This document shows, in pieces, positions 12,921 to 26,618 of a DNA stretch of 64,000 nt (position 1 is its first letter; each line of letters opens with the position of its first letter). A model generated the notes under the pieces. The model ran no database searches. It was given only the letters and a program-made list of their open reading frames with translations, and was not told where the DNA came from. Source of the DNA: Onthophagus taurus (taxonomy: Eukaryota > Arthropoda > Insecta > Coleoptera > Scarabaeidae); assembly GCF_036711975.1 (NCBI RefSeq), contig NC_091975.1, positions 2,172,501-2,236,500 on the forward strand, given 5' to 3'. The position numbers and the translations under genes are program-made.

Positions 12921-15240
12921 CAATTCAAATGGCCACGTCGAAAAAGTACGTCTGTTCTTCTAAGGGATGTAACTCTATAATTATAACCTCAAATCGAAAC
13001 GTCTTGTGAGCGTTGTCATGAATCTGTCAGTGTTTTCACAAGCCGAAAATGTTTTCTATGAAAGGAACATTAAATAATATTTTTGACAATCTTTGACATA
13101 TAACCTCCATTACTAACATAACCTACATTTAAATGTATGTGATGAAATAATCTAAGTCGTACGTCCATATCTTGATTCATACCATTTTTAAGCGATCTTT
13201 CACTGCCAGCTCTCGTGGTTTCTACTATATATGAAATTCCCGGTATAATATTGGAGAGGATTTTTGTGGGGACGCACAATTTAATGTTTTTTGAGTCGAT
13301 TCGCAAGGTGGGTTGAAAAAATTAGTATTCATTAGAAAATTTCAGGGACGAGGCGCATACATGCAAATTTTATGCAAATCCGCAATTGATTTTGAACGTT
13401 TGCAAAATGAATGTTTTATGTATGGAAAATATTCATTAAATGGGATGGGTTTATTTTTGAAATTTCCATAAAAATTTTTCAAGAATAATTTCAAAATAAT
13501 TTTAAGAAATTTCCCTAAACATTTTCAAAAAAAGGGATTTTTTGCAGATTTTTAAACTTATCCGAAAAAAATTAGTAAACTTTGTGTAGAATTTTTTACT
13601 ACTTCATCTTGCTTAGGTTGTTATTAACGTTTTTTGGTTTTATTTAATAATAAAAATGTAAATCCTAGAGATCAGTAACATTTTGACACACCAACAAGCT
13701 TTCTTTGTTTCTTAATATCTTTGGAACACTTTCAAAAAACATCAAAATAATTTTTTTTAGTTTTTTCATCTCGCTGAAATATCTTGAGAGTGTTTTTAAT
13801 CGATTAGAACCATTTTGACTCATACCAATCAGCTTTTTGTCATACCATGACTTGTTGAGTACTGTTTAATTTAGTTTTAACAAACTTTTGTGTTGGTTGG
13901 AACAGAATTCGACCTTGACCACTCATTCAGTTCCAAGGTATTTAACGCCATTTTAGAGCTAAGTATTCAGACGATGATGAAAAAAAAACTTTTTCCTTAA
14001 TACCAATAATCTTTTTTTAATCGATACTTTTGTCTAGGGCATTAATTACGGTATCCCCAGAAGGAAACGGATTGATGCCATCAAAAGGGAAGAAAATCAC
14101 GGGAAAAACTAACGACGCCAATAACGTCTTAATCGCGCCGGGAAAAGTTTCCCAGGAGCTATTAACAATAACCCGGGGGATTTTCACCTATACACGTCGG
14201 TGAACGTCTGGTTTTCTACGTCTTTTATGACGGATCTTTTGTTGCGCTGGTGGAAAATGTACGGACGAAGGGAAAAGGGGTTGGGAAAACCTGGGTTACG
14301 TCCGAAAAAAAGGACAATTTGCAAGCGGCAGACGTCACCGCGTTTTCCAGACGCAGACAAGAGAACGAAAACAGTGAATTGTTTGGGTTTTGTAAGAGTA
14401 ATGGTAGGAAAGAGAGATAAAAGAAATGAGGGGGTTGCTAAAAAAACGGGTTTTAATTAAAACGGAGAAATAATATTGTCTGACTGTTGTCTGAAATTCT
14501 TTCCTTTTTTTATAGTTTTACTTGAAGTGGCAATTTTAAATGATAAAGAAAATCGATTTTTTTCTCGTTTCCGATCACTCCCTCGTTCAATTTCTTAACA
14601 CCTCATGCCCTAATTTCCCAATAAACTTTAATTATTTCCTGTGCCAAGCAGGGGTGGTTTCTTCCTTATCTCTTCGGCGCACAATAAGAACCCGACAGGA
14701 AACAACTTCGCTCAAGGTTTTGGATCTCAACATCCCCTTTTTGTCAGCAAAAGAATAAAAAGATTTTTTTGCAAAAAGAAAACTTTTCTATTCCCAAATT
14801 ACTTTTCAGCATTATTATTATTATCACTTGCCACAGAACGATTTACATCGAACGTTTTGGGGGTGGCTGCAGAATCGCGTCGGGGCGATAAAGTCGCTAA
14901 TAATTTGCCGCCTCCGGGAATTATTACGAGTAATCTTGTTACCTATGGTGCGAGAGAACCAACCCCCGAATTTATGTAGCCTTAAAACGCCCCGTGGCAC
15001 TAAAACTTTTTTTTAGTGTTTTCTGGTAGAAAGGGTGAGAGGAACCGCCCACACTTCGATCTTTCAACCCCCTCCCAACGTAAACGTACAGTTTTTTAAA
15101 GTCGGTTTAATGACGGTTGCTCGCAATGTGCAGCTTTAAAAATGAAATAGCATCCCTTTTTATGTTATTTTCTTTCCATATAATAAAGAAATGTATAAAA
15201 ACGAGTTAAATAAAAATAAAAACAACTTTAAGGGTTGACC
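12921..15240. other. Gene-poor stretch with an inverted copy of family C
   Basis: AT-rich sequence without a convincing gene. Positions about 13680-13860 are a reverse-complement copy of the family C tandem repeat at 15351-15897: the complement of CTTAATATCTTTGGAACACT corresponds to the 15755 region. A complex island at 14040-14460 and another at 14640-15010 have open frames on the + strand, but no splice context or recognisable protein. Confidence 0.5.
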
Positions 15241-15350
15241 ATTTTAATTTTAAATTAAAGGATTAATTGTTTTATTTATTTTATTACAAAAGGGTTAAAA
15301 AGACGGGATTTCGTTTCTTTATGGCATTTTTAATAAAGTTTTATCAAATC
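15241..15350 (+). repeat. Left direct repeat flanking family C array
   Basis: Contains TTTATTTATTTTATTACAAA followed by a GGGTT...GGGATTT run and ends TAAAGTTTTATCAA. The same order of landmarks recurs at 15898-16022, on the other side of the small tandem array. Confidence 0.7.
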
Positions 15351-15897
15351 TTCAGATAATATATAGTGCTTTGAAGATATTAGGAAACAAAAAAGCCGTT
15401 GGTGTACGTCAAAATCGACTGGAAACACCTCGAAATTATTTGATTATGCATAAAATAGTTGATAACATTAAATTGTGTCTTCTCCAATAAATACAAAAAC
15501 ATTATTGTATCGAAAAGGCTGATTGGTATGAATCAAAATGGTGCTAACCTACTGGAAATACCTTAACGTTACTTAATAAGGCTAAAAATAGGTGATTACA
15601 TTAAATGAGGTGATTTCCAGAAAATTCAAACACTTTAGTAGTTGGAAAAAGCTGATTGGTGTGAGTCAAAATGGTTCTAATACATTAAAAACATTCTTAA
15701 GACACTACACGAAGATGAAAAAATTAGAAACAATAATTTTAATGTTTTTTGAAAGTGTTTTAAAGATATTAGGAAGTAGAAAAAACTTATTGGTGTATGT
15801 TGAAGTGATGCTAACCTACTGGAAATATCTTGAGATTATTTGATGAGGTTAAAACAAATTCCGTAAGGGCTAAAATTACTTTGATATTTTTAGAAAG
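15351..15897 (+). repeat. Family C tandem repeat, about 130-bp unit
   Basis: Four diverged copies at 125-134 bp spacing. Each has a landmark of the type AAGCTGATTGGTGTGAGTCA followed by AAAATGG.GCTAACCTACTGGAAATA.CTT (near 15391, 15517, 15648 and 15782). An inverted copy lies at about 13680-13860. Open frames in this stretch are a by-product of the repeat. Confidence 0.75.
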
Positions 15898-16022
15898 AGT
15901 TAATTTTAATTTAAAAGATTAATTTCGAATTGATTTTATTTATTTTATTATGAAAGGGTTTGAAAAGGAGGGATTTTGTTTTTTTAAATTTTTGTAGGGG
16001 ATTTTGTATAAAGTTTTATCAA
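15898..16022 (+). repeat. Right direct repeat flanking family C array
   Basis: Contains TTTATTTATTTTATTATGAA, a GGGTTTGAAAAGGAGGGATTTT run and ends AAAGTTTTATCAACGAG, paralleling 15241-15350 in order and spacing with a short insertion. Confidence 0.7.
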
Positions 16023-18420
16023 CGAGTCGACAAAACGGCATATACACGTTAATCCCGAAAATCCCATGGGATTTTGTGACGTCCTCGGTTTGGGGAAAAA
16101 TTCTCATATTTCCCCTAGTTATCGCGACAATTATCGAAATTAACCCTTGAGGCTTATGACCAACCGTATGGCGGGAACTTTTATCTCAAATGAACAAACT
16201 TTTAGAGACTTTTTAATGTCTCTTTTCTACGAACAACTTTTTTACTACTCCAACTACTCAACAAAAGATTTCATATTTAAATTTAATATATTGAATATTT
16301 CTGCGTGAATAATTTCAAAAAGTTCCCTTAAGTGTAAATAGATTCTCTATCGTCATAATAACAATAAAATGTTTACACTTTCGAGTAGACCCAACAAAAT
16401 ACTCCACCCTATGCAGTAATAGCCTGTCGATGGAGAGAGAAGAGGACAAGACCCCCAACGGAGCTTCGAAATCGCTGTCAGGGACAGCGGGAAATACGTT
16501 TTTAGGGTGCCCCAACCCCAAAATCCCGTATATGGGACAATGAGCCCCTCTCTCTTCCCACTGTGTTTCCATTTATTCTTCTCGTTTCCCGTCGTATTGC
16601 AAATTTTCCGCTCGGTCTGACCGAGAGAGAGATATTCAGGTCCTTCGAATCATGGACGAATTAATAGAGGGAAATTAATTGGGAATAGAAGACTCAGGGT
16701 AACTGGGATAATACCGCGGGATGGTATCGTAATTCGTAACCCCACAAAATGGGAACGATGATAAAAAGACTTCCTTTGTGAACGTTATAGCCTATATTTG
16801 CCGAATCGTCCCAAGTCTGCAAGTGACAGTCTTCGGTATTATAAACGATTGCCTTTTTCAAGATGAATAACCGGAAGATTTTTGTTAAAAAGTTTTTTTA
16901 GAAAAAATTAATACAAAACAACGTGCTTTTTATATCATCCCTTTAATTCTAATTCTGGTCTGTTGGGCATAAAGGATTTTTTTTAATTAAATTTCGTGAA
17001 TTCTTTGCGTAAATGGAATGCAACCAACCGTTTTATTATTTGTGACCCATTTCCACTAATTATTTTTTTAATTTCAACGTAAACACGCAACTTAATAATA
17101 TTCCAAGTTAAACTAGTTGTCTAACTTTAATTTAATTTGAAGTTATTTTAATAAAATTAATTTTATTGACTGGTTATTTTCAACCCTCCCTTTTTTAAAT
17201 ACGAACTCGATTTGGAGAATTCTAAACTGGAGAGAAACCAACCCCCCTATGACATTTTTGCGCCAATTTGACATGCAAAGCCGCCGCCCTGGACGCCTCC
17301 CTGGTCACCTCCCCATTCGCCGCCCCTTTAAAAAAAGGGGGTAGTAATGATTTCGACGGAGGGGGGCAGTTTTAGCAGCAGCTGGCCACCGGTCTCCTTT
17401 GTTTCATAAATGAGACCCCCTCGAAAATCCGTTTGATTTTTATACAAGTGGCACCAAACTCACGTGGCGTTGACGAATTTGTTTCTAATTTCAACACGTG
17501 TTTGGACACGTTTTTAGGGTGACTTCTCACCCCAAAAATTTGCCAAAAAAAAATTGATTTCGCTGACCCAAACGTTAAGAGTGCACAAGAATTTTTTTAT
17601 TCATATGAGATATTTTTCAAATAAGATTTAGAAATATTTTTTCATAAACGATTTTTCTTTTGACACGTGGGGTGGAAAAGAATGTGATTCGCGAGGTAAA
17701 TAAAGAGATTTTCACCCGTGAGGGATGCCGGATTTGATCGGATTCCTAGAATTCCGATCGCGAGGGTTCGAATTCGAGAGAGACTTATTAAAAGATCGCT
17801 CTATCAGCAGCCGAGACAATGCGGGGAGAGCGGAACGAAGCAACAGTGAGGGGGACAAGGGGCTAGATGACTGATGGCGTCCTCTTAATTAAACTGGGAG
17901 AATTAATCGCGGTCCTTGACTCACTAATTAATAAACCAAAGCGAGGTTTTCCCCTTCCATTTTCAACCTTCGAGGATCGCGATTTTTTATCTTAATTCTT
18001 AGATACTTTCTTTTTAGATGAACTTTTTGTGATCGTAATAGAAAATACACAAGATTGAGCTTGGATTATATAAATTGCGAGGGGGTGGGACCTTATATGG
18101 ATACGCGAGAGAGCTTTGAAAATAGCTACCGAAGCAGTATATCTCGCTCAGGACAGGGTTTACACAGGACTTATTGCCGCCGGTGCCAACAATGCGATAT
18201 AACACGTAAAAAATATTACGCCGGACGGAATGCGAAACGTGAAATGGAGTCGTTTATCTTTTATTGGGGAGAAAAAATAAAAAAATATCTCCTATCAAAG
18301 CTTCTAAAAACTTCCTTTGTTCAGAGTTTCAATATTGTGAGTAACAAAAAAATATGGGGTTAATTAAAAATATTTTAGAGTTGTGCTTGAACAAGAAAAC
18401 AGTTTTTTAAAGGTAATTTT
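16023..18420. other. Gene-poor stretch, nothing recognised
   Basis: Complex GC-richer islands at about 16320-16830, 17230-17480 and 17690-18000 alternate with AT-rich runs. I find no open frame with a recognisable protein, no convincing exon and no RNA gene. A GGTTCGAATTC word near 17765 resembles a tRNA T-loop, but no tRNA fold surrounds it. Confidence 0.5.
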
Positions 18421-21400
18421 TTAATCTTTATGAAAAATCCTTTAAAATGAATCCAAACACGACCTATTTTGCTAATAAACATTCTGAGATATCTTTATTA
18501 TTATATTTTTATAAAATCAAAGATGGCCGAAAACAAATGATTCGCAAATATTGTGATTAAGGATTACAAAACGCATGAAATGAGTCCAAACTCGACGTAT
18601 CTAAGTGTTATAACACCCAAGATTTCGTTGTTTTTATAAATTCAAGATGGCCGAAAACAAAACACTAATTAATTGTGTCAAAAATACTTTCAAAAGTCAA
18701 TTTTATGGTAAATATATTGTGTGATACATCAAATTAGGTTAAAATTATCTGGTCTTTACGAAAATCTTATTTTTGATGTAGTATTTAAAAATTTTAACAC
18801 ATTTTGAAGGTTTTTTAAGTTACATTATTAACCTTTATGAAAAATTCTTTAAAACGAATACAAACACAACCTATTTAGTTATTAAATTTTCCGAGATATC
18901 TTTATTTTTATATTTTTTATAAAATTCAAGATGGCCGAAAACAAAACACTAATTAATTGTGTCAAAAATACTTTCAAAAGTCAATTTTATTATAAATATA
19001 TTGTGTGATACATCAAATTAGGTTAAAATTATCTGGTCTTTACGAAAATCTTATTTTTGATGTAGTATTTAAAAATTTTAACACATTTTGGAGGTTTTTT
19101 AAGTTACATTATTAACCTTTATGAAAAATTCTTTAAAACGAATACAAACACAACCTATTTAGTTATTAAATTTTCCGAGATATCTTTATTTTTATATTTT
19201 TTATAAAATTCAAGATGGCCGAAAACAAAACACTAATTAATTGTGTCAAAAATACTTTCAAAAGTCAATTTTATTATAAATATATTGTGTGATACATCAA
19301 ATTAGGTTAAAATTATCTGGTCTTTACGAAAATCTTATTTTTGATGTAGTATTTAAAAATTTTAACACATTTTGGAGGTTTTTTAAGTTACATTATTAAA
19401 CTTTATGAAAAATTCTTTAAAACGAATACAAACACAACCTATTTAGTTATTAAATTTTCCGAGATATCTCTATTTTTATATTTTTTATAAAATTCAAGAT
19501 GGCCGAAAACAAAACACTAATTAATTGTGTCAAAAATACTTTCAAAAGTCAATTTTATGATAAATATATTGTGTGATACATCAAATTAGGTTAAAATTAC
19601 CTGGTCTTTACGAAAATCTTATTTTTGATGTAGTATTTAAAAATTTTAACACATTTTGGAGGTTTTTTAAGTCACATTATTAAACTTTATGAAAAATTCT
19701 TTAAAACGAATACAAACACAACCTATTTAGTTATTAAATTTTCCGAGATATCTTTATTTTTATATTTTTTATAAAATTCAAGATGGCCGAAAACAAAACA
19801 CTTTCAAAAGTCAATTTTATGATAAATATATTGTGTGATACATCAGATTAGGTTAAAATTATCTGGTCTTTACGAAAATCTTATTTTTGATGTAGTATTT
19901 AAAAATTTTAACACATTTTGGAGGTTTTTTAAGTTACATTATTAACCTTTATGAAAAATTCTTTAAAGCGAATACAAACACAACCTATTTAGTTATTAAA
20001 TTTTCCGAGATATCTTTATTTTTATATTTTTTATGAAATTCAAGATGGCCGAAAACAAAACACTAATTAATTGTGTCAAAAATACTTTTAAAAGTCAATT
20101 TTATGATAAATATATTGTGTGATACATCAAATTAGGTTAAAATTATCTGGTCTTTACGAAAATCTTATTTTTGATGTAGTATTTAAAAATTTTAACATAT
20201 TTTGGAGGTTTTTTAAGTTACATTATTAACCTTTATGAAAAATTCTTTAAAACGAATACAAACACAACCTATTTAGTTATTAAATTTTCCGAAATATCTT
20301 TATTTTTATATTTTTTACAAAATTCAATATGGCCGAAAACAAAACACTAATTAATTGTGTCAAAAATACTTTCAAAAGTCAATTTTATGATAAATATATT
20401 GTGTGATACATCAAATTAGGTTAAAATTATCTGGTCTTTACGAAAATCTTATTTTTGATGTAGTATTTAAAAGTTTTAACACATTTTGGAGGTTTTTTAA
20501 GTTACATTATTAACGTTTATGAAAAATTCTTTAAAACGAATACAAACACAACCTATTTAGTTATTAAATTTTCCGAGATATCTTTATTTTTATATTTTTT
20601 ATAAAATTCAAGATGGCCGAAAACAAAACACTAATTAATTGTGTCAAAAATACTTTCAAAAGTCAATTTTATTATAAATATATTGTGTGATACATCAAAT
20701 TAGGTTAAAATTATCTGGTCTTTACGAAAATCTTATTTTTGATGTAGTATTTAAAAATTTTAACACATTTTGGAGGTTTTTTAAGTTACATTATTAACCT
20801 TTATGAAAAATTCTTTAAAACGAATACAAACACAACCTATTTAGTTATTAAATTTTCCGAGATATCTTTATTTTTATATTTTTTATAAAATTCAATATGG
20901 CCGAAAACAAAACACTAATTAATTGTGTCAAAAATACTTTCAAAAGTCAATTTTATTATAAATATATTGTGTGATACATCAAATTAGGTTAAAATTATCT
21001 GGTCTTTACGAAAATCTTATTTTTGATGTAGTATTTAAAAATTTTAACACATTTTGGAGGTTTTTTAAGTTACATTATTAACCTTTATGAAAAATTCTTT
21101 AAAACGAATACAAACACAACCTATTTAGTTATTAAATTTTCCGAGATATCTCTATTTTTATATTTTTTATAAAATTCAAGATGGCCGAAAACAAAACACT
21201 AATTAATTGTGTCAAAAATACTTTTAAAAGTCAATTTTATTATAAATATATTGTGTGATACATCAAATTAGGTTAAAATTATCTAGTCTTTACGAAAATC
21301 TTATTTTTGATGTAGTATTTAAAAATTTTAACACATTTTGGAGTTTTTTTAAGTTACCTTATTAACGTTTATGAAAAATTCTTTAAAACGAATACAAACA

Positions 21401-24400
21401 CAACCTATTTAGTTATAAAATTTTCCGAGATATCTTTATTTTTATATTTTTTATAAAATTCAAGATGGCCGAAAACAAAACACTAATTAATTGTGTCAAA
21501 AATACTTTCAAAAGTCAATTTTATTATAAATATATTGTGTGATACATCAAATTAGGTTAAAATTATCTGGTCTTTACGAAAATCTTATTTTTGATGTAGT
21601 ATTTAAAAATTTTAACACATTTTGGAGGTTTTTTAAGTTACATTATTAACCTTTATGAAAAATTCTTTAAAACGAATACAAACACAACCTATTTAGTTAT
21701 TAAATTTTCCGAGATATCTTTATTTTTATATTTTTTATAAAATTCAATATGGCCGAAAACAAAACACTAATTAATTGTGTCAAAAATACTTTCAAAAGTC
21801 AATTTTATTATAAATATATTGTGTGATACATCAAATTAGGTTAAAATTATCTGGTCTTTACGAAAATCTTATTTTTGATGTAGTATTTAAAAATTTTAAC
21901 ACATTTTGGAGGTTTTTTAAGTTACATTATTAAACTTTATGAAAAATTCTTTAAAACGAATACAAACACAACCTATTTAGTTATTAAATTTTCCGAGATA
22001 TCTCTATTTTTATATTTTTTATAAAATTCAAGATGGCCGAAAACAAAACACTAATTAATTGTGTCAAAAATACTTTTAAAAGTGAATTTTATGATAAATA
22101 TATTGTGTGATACATCAAATTAGGTTAAAATTATCTGGTCTTTACGAAAATCTTATTTTTGATGTAGTATTTAAAAATTTTAACACATTTTGGAGGTTTT
22201 TTAAGTTACATTATTAACCTTTATGAAAAATTCTTTAAAACGAATACAAACACAACCTATTTAGTTATTAAATTTTCCGAGATATCTTTATTTTTATATT
22301 TTTTATAAAATTCAAGATGGCCGAAAACAAAACACTAATTAATTGTGTCAAAATACTTTCAAAAGTCAATTTTATGATAAATATATTGTGTGATACATCA
22401 AATTAGGTTAAAATTATCTGGTCTTTACGAAAATCTTATTTTTGATGTAGTATTTAAAAATTTTAACACATTTTGGAGGTTTTTTAAGTTACATTATTAA
22501 CCTTTATGAAAAATTCTTTAAAACGAATACAAACACAACCTATTTAGTTATTAAATTTTCCGAGATATCTTTATTTTTATATTTTTTATAAAATTCAAGA
22601 TGGCCGAAAACAAAACACTTTCAAAAGTCAATTTTATGATAAATATATTGTGTGATACATCAGATTAGGTTAAAATTATCTGGTCTTTACGAAAATCTTA
22701 TTTTTGATGTAGTATTTAAAAATTTTAACACATTTTGGAGGTTTTTTAAGTTACATTATTAACCTTTATGAAAAATTCTTTAAAACGAATACAAACACAA
22801 CCTATTTAGTTATTAAATTTTCCGAAATATCTTTATTTTTATATTTTTTATAAAATTCAATATGGCCGAAAACAAAACACTAATTAATTGTGTCAAAAAT
22901 ACTTTCAAAAGTCAATTTTATTATAAATATATTGTGTGATACATCAAATTAGGTTAAAATTATCTGGTCTTTACGAAAATCTTATTTTTGATGTAGTATT
23001 TAAAAATTTTAACACATTTTGGAGGTTTTTTAAGTTACATTATTAACCTTTATGAAAAATTCTTTAAAGCGAATACAAACACAACCTATTTAGTTATTAA
23101 ATTTTCCGAGATATCTTTATTTTTATATTTTTTATGAAATTCAAGATGGCCGAAAACAAAACACTAATTAATTGTGTCAAAAATACTTTTAAAAGTCAAT
23201 TTTATGATAAATATATTGTGTGATACATCAAATTAGGTTAAAATTATCTGGTCTTTACGAAAATCTTATTTTTGATGTAGTATTTAAAAATTTTAACACA
23301 TTTTGGAGGTTTTTTAAGTTACATTATTAACCTTTATGAAAAATTCTTTAAAACGAATACAAACACAACCTATTTAGTTATTAAATTTTCCGAGATATCT
23401 TTATTTTTATATTTTTTATAAAATTCAAGATGGCCGAAAACAAAACACTTTCAAAAGTCAATTTTATGATAAATATATTGTGTGATACATCAAATTAGGT
23501 TAAAATTATCTGGTCTTTACGAAAATCTTATTTTTGATGTAGTATTTAAAAATTTTAACACATTTTGGAGGTTTTTTAAGTTACATTATTAACCTTTATG
23601 AAAAATTCTTTAAAACGAATACAAACACAACCTATTTAGTTATTAAATTTTCCGAAATATCTTTATTTTTATATTTTTTATAAAATTCAATATGGCCGAA
23701 AACAAAACACTAATTAATTGTGTCAAAAATACTTTCAAAAGTCAATTTTATTATAAATATATTGTGTGATACATCAAATTAGGTTAAAATTATCTGGTCT
23801 TTACGAAAATCTTATTTTTGATGTAGTATTTAAAAATTTTAACACATTTTGGAGGTTTTTTAAGTTACATTATTAACCTTTATGAAAAATTCTTTAAAGC
23901 GAATACAAACACAACCTATTTAGTTATTAAATTTTCCGAGATATCTTTATTTTTATATTTTTTATGAAATTCAAGATGGCCGAAAACAAAACACTAATTA
24001 ATTGTGTCAAAAATACTTTTAAAAGTCAATTTTATGATAAATATATTGTGTGATACATCAAATTAGGTTAAAATTATCTGGTCTTTACGAAAATCTTATT
24101 TTTGATGTAGTATTTAAAAATTTTAACACATTTTGGAGGTTTTTTAAGTTACATTATTAACCTTTATGAAAAATTCTTTAAAGCGAATACAAACACAACC
24201 TATTTTGTTATTAAATTTTCCGAAATATCTTTATTTTTATATTTTTTATAAAATTCAATATGGCCGAAAACAAAACACTAATTAATTGTGTCAAAAATAC
24301 TTTCAAAAGTCAATTTTATGATAAATATATTGTGTGATACATCAAATTAGGGTAAAATTATCTGGTCTTTACGAAAATCTTATTTTTGATGTATTATTTA

Positions 24401-26360
24401 AAAATTTTAACACATTTTGGAGGTTTTTTAAGTTACATTATTAACCTTTATGAAAAATTCTTTAAAACGAATACTAACACAACCTATTTAGTTATTAAAT
24501 TTTCCGAGATATCTTTATTTTTATATTTTTTATAAAATTCAAGATGGCCGAAAACAAAACACTTTCAAAAGTCAATTTTATGATAAATATATTGTGTGAT
24601 ACATCAAATTAGGTTAAAATTATCTGGTCTTTACGAAAATCTTATTTTTGATGTAGTATTTAAAAATTTTAACACATTTTGGAGGTTTTTTAAGTTACAT
24701 TATTAACCTTTATGAAAAATTCTTTAAAACGAATACAAACACAACCTATTTAGTTATTAAATTTTCCGAAATATCTTTATTTTTATATTTTTTATAAAAT
24801 TCAATATGGCCGAAAACAAAACACTAATTAATTGTGTCAAAAATACTTTCAAAAGTCAATTTTATTATAAATATATTGTGTGATACATCAAATTAGGTTA
24901 AAATTATCTGGTCTTTACGAAAATCTTATTTTTGATGTAGTATTTAAAAATTTTAACACATTTTGGAGGTTTTTTAAGTTACATTATTAACCTTTATGAA
25001 AAATTCTTTAAAGCGAATACAAACACAACCTATTTAGTTATTAAATTTTCCGAGATATCTTTATTTTTATATTTTTTATGAAATTCAAGATGGCCGAAAA
25101 CAAAACACTAATTAATTGTGTCAAAAATACTTTTAAAAGTCAATTTTATGATAAATATATTGTGTGATACATCAAATTAGGTTAAAATTATCTGGTCTTT
25201 ACGAAAATCTTATTTTTGATGTAGTATTTAAAAATTTTAACACATTTTGGAGGTTTTTTAAGTTACATTATTAACCTTTATGAAAAATTCTTTAAAGCGA
25301 ATACAAACACAACCTATTTTGTTATTAAATTTTCCGAAATATCTTTATTTTTATATTTTTTATAAAATTCAATATGGCCGAAAACAAAACACTAATTAAT
25401 TGTGTCAAAAATACTTTCAAAAGTCAATTTTATGATAAATATATTGTGTGATACATCAAATTAGGGTAAAATTATCTGGTCTTTACGAAAATCTTATATT
25501 TGATGTATTATTTAAAAATTTTAACACATTTTGGAGGTTTTTTAAGTTACATTATTAACCTTTATGAAAAATTCTTTAAAACGAATACTAACACAACCTA
25601 TTTAGTTATTAAATTTTCCGAGATATCTTTATTTTTATATTTTTTATAAAATTCAAGATGGCCGAAAACAAAACACTAATTAATTGTGTCAAAAATACTT
25701 TTAAAAGTCAATTTTATGATAAATATATTGTGTGATACATCAAATTAGGTTAAAATTATCTGGTCTTTACGAAAATCTTATTTTTGATGTAGTATTTAAA
25801 AATTTTAACACATTTTGGAGGTTTTTTAAGTTACATTATTAACCTTTATGAAAAATTCTTTAAAACGAATACAAACACAACCTATTTAGTTATTAAATTT
25901 TCCGAGATATCTTTATTTTTATATTTTTTATAAAATTCAAGATGGCCGAAAACAAAACACTAATTAATTGTGTCAAAAACACTTTCAAAAGTCAATTTTA
26001 TGATAAATATATTGTGTGATACATCAAGTTAGGTTAAAATTATCTGGTCTTTACGAAAATCTTATTTTTGATGTAGTATTTAAAAATTTTAACACATTTT
26101 GGAGGTTTTTTAAGTTACATTATTAACCTTTATGAAAAATTCTTTAAAACGAATACAAACACAACCTATTTAGTTATTAAATTTTCCGAGATATCTTTAT
26201 TTTTATATTTTTTATAAAATTCAAGATGGCCGAAAACAAAACACTAATTAAGAGTGTCAAAAATACTTTTAAAAGTGAATTTTGTGGTAGATGTAGAGTG
26301 TGATACATGAAATCAGGTTAAAATTTTCTGATCTTTACGAAAATCTTATTCTTTATGAAA
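18421..26360. repeat. Satellite family B, 284-bp monomer array
   Basis: About 28 head-to-tail copies of a 284-bp monomer, marked by AAGATGGCCGAAAACAAAAC (at about 18645, 18929, 19213, 19497 and so on). A shorter 262-bp variant lacks about 22 bp after AAAACAAAACAC and recurs at 19799, 22616, 23446 and 24560. The spacings of 830 and 1114 bp equal one short plus two or three full monomers, which shows higher-order blocks. The first two monomers (18421-18700) and the last (26250-26360) are diverged, as expected at array edges. Each monomer carries ATGGCC in the context of the PHO/YY1 core. There is no coding content. Confidence 0.96.
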
Positions 26361-26462
26361 TATTTAAATTGTTTATACATAATTTTTTTATTCCCGTTCA
26401 AGATAAAGCAACAATCCATGAAATTAAGTAACTTTACTTTACGATTCGTAAAATTAGTTGCC

Positions 26463-26494
26463 TATATAAGCATTATTTCTTAATCGTTTCAGTT
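26463..26494 (+). promoter_or_regulatory. Candidate core promoter at the satellite B edge
   Basis: TATATAAG at 26463-26470 is followed by the initiator TTTCAGTTTC with its A at 26491. The 28-bp spacing equals that in front of the first protease gene. It would start a transcript whose first 32 bases end in CTCAG|GTAATC, a plausible 5' splice site at 26523. No coding sequence follows directly, so this could be an upstream non-coding exon of the protease gene or a non-coding transcript. Confidence 0.4.
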
Positions 26495-26618
26495 TCATTT
26501 AAAAAAGAAGAAAACCACTCAGGTAATCGACATCACAACGAAAAGAAAAAAAAACTTTTTACAACCTATGCCATAAAGGGTGTGTTTTTCTGTAGCAATA
26601 AAGAACAGTATCGCGACG

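Noticed and set aside
17751-17785. tRNA-like GGTTCGAATTC word
   Set aside because: No A box, anticodon arm or acceptor stem can be folded around it.
26493-26522. 30-bp micro-exon bounded by TTTCAG and GTAATC
   Set aside because: The TTTCAG is better explained as the initiator of the TATA-driven promoter at 26463, so the segment was treated as a first-exon leader instead.
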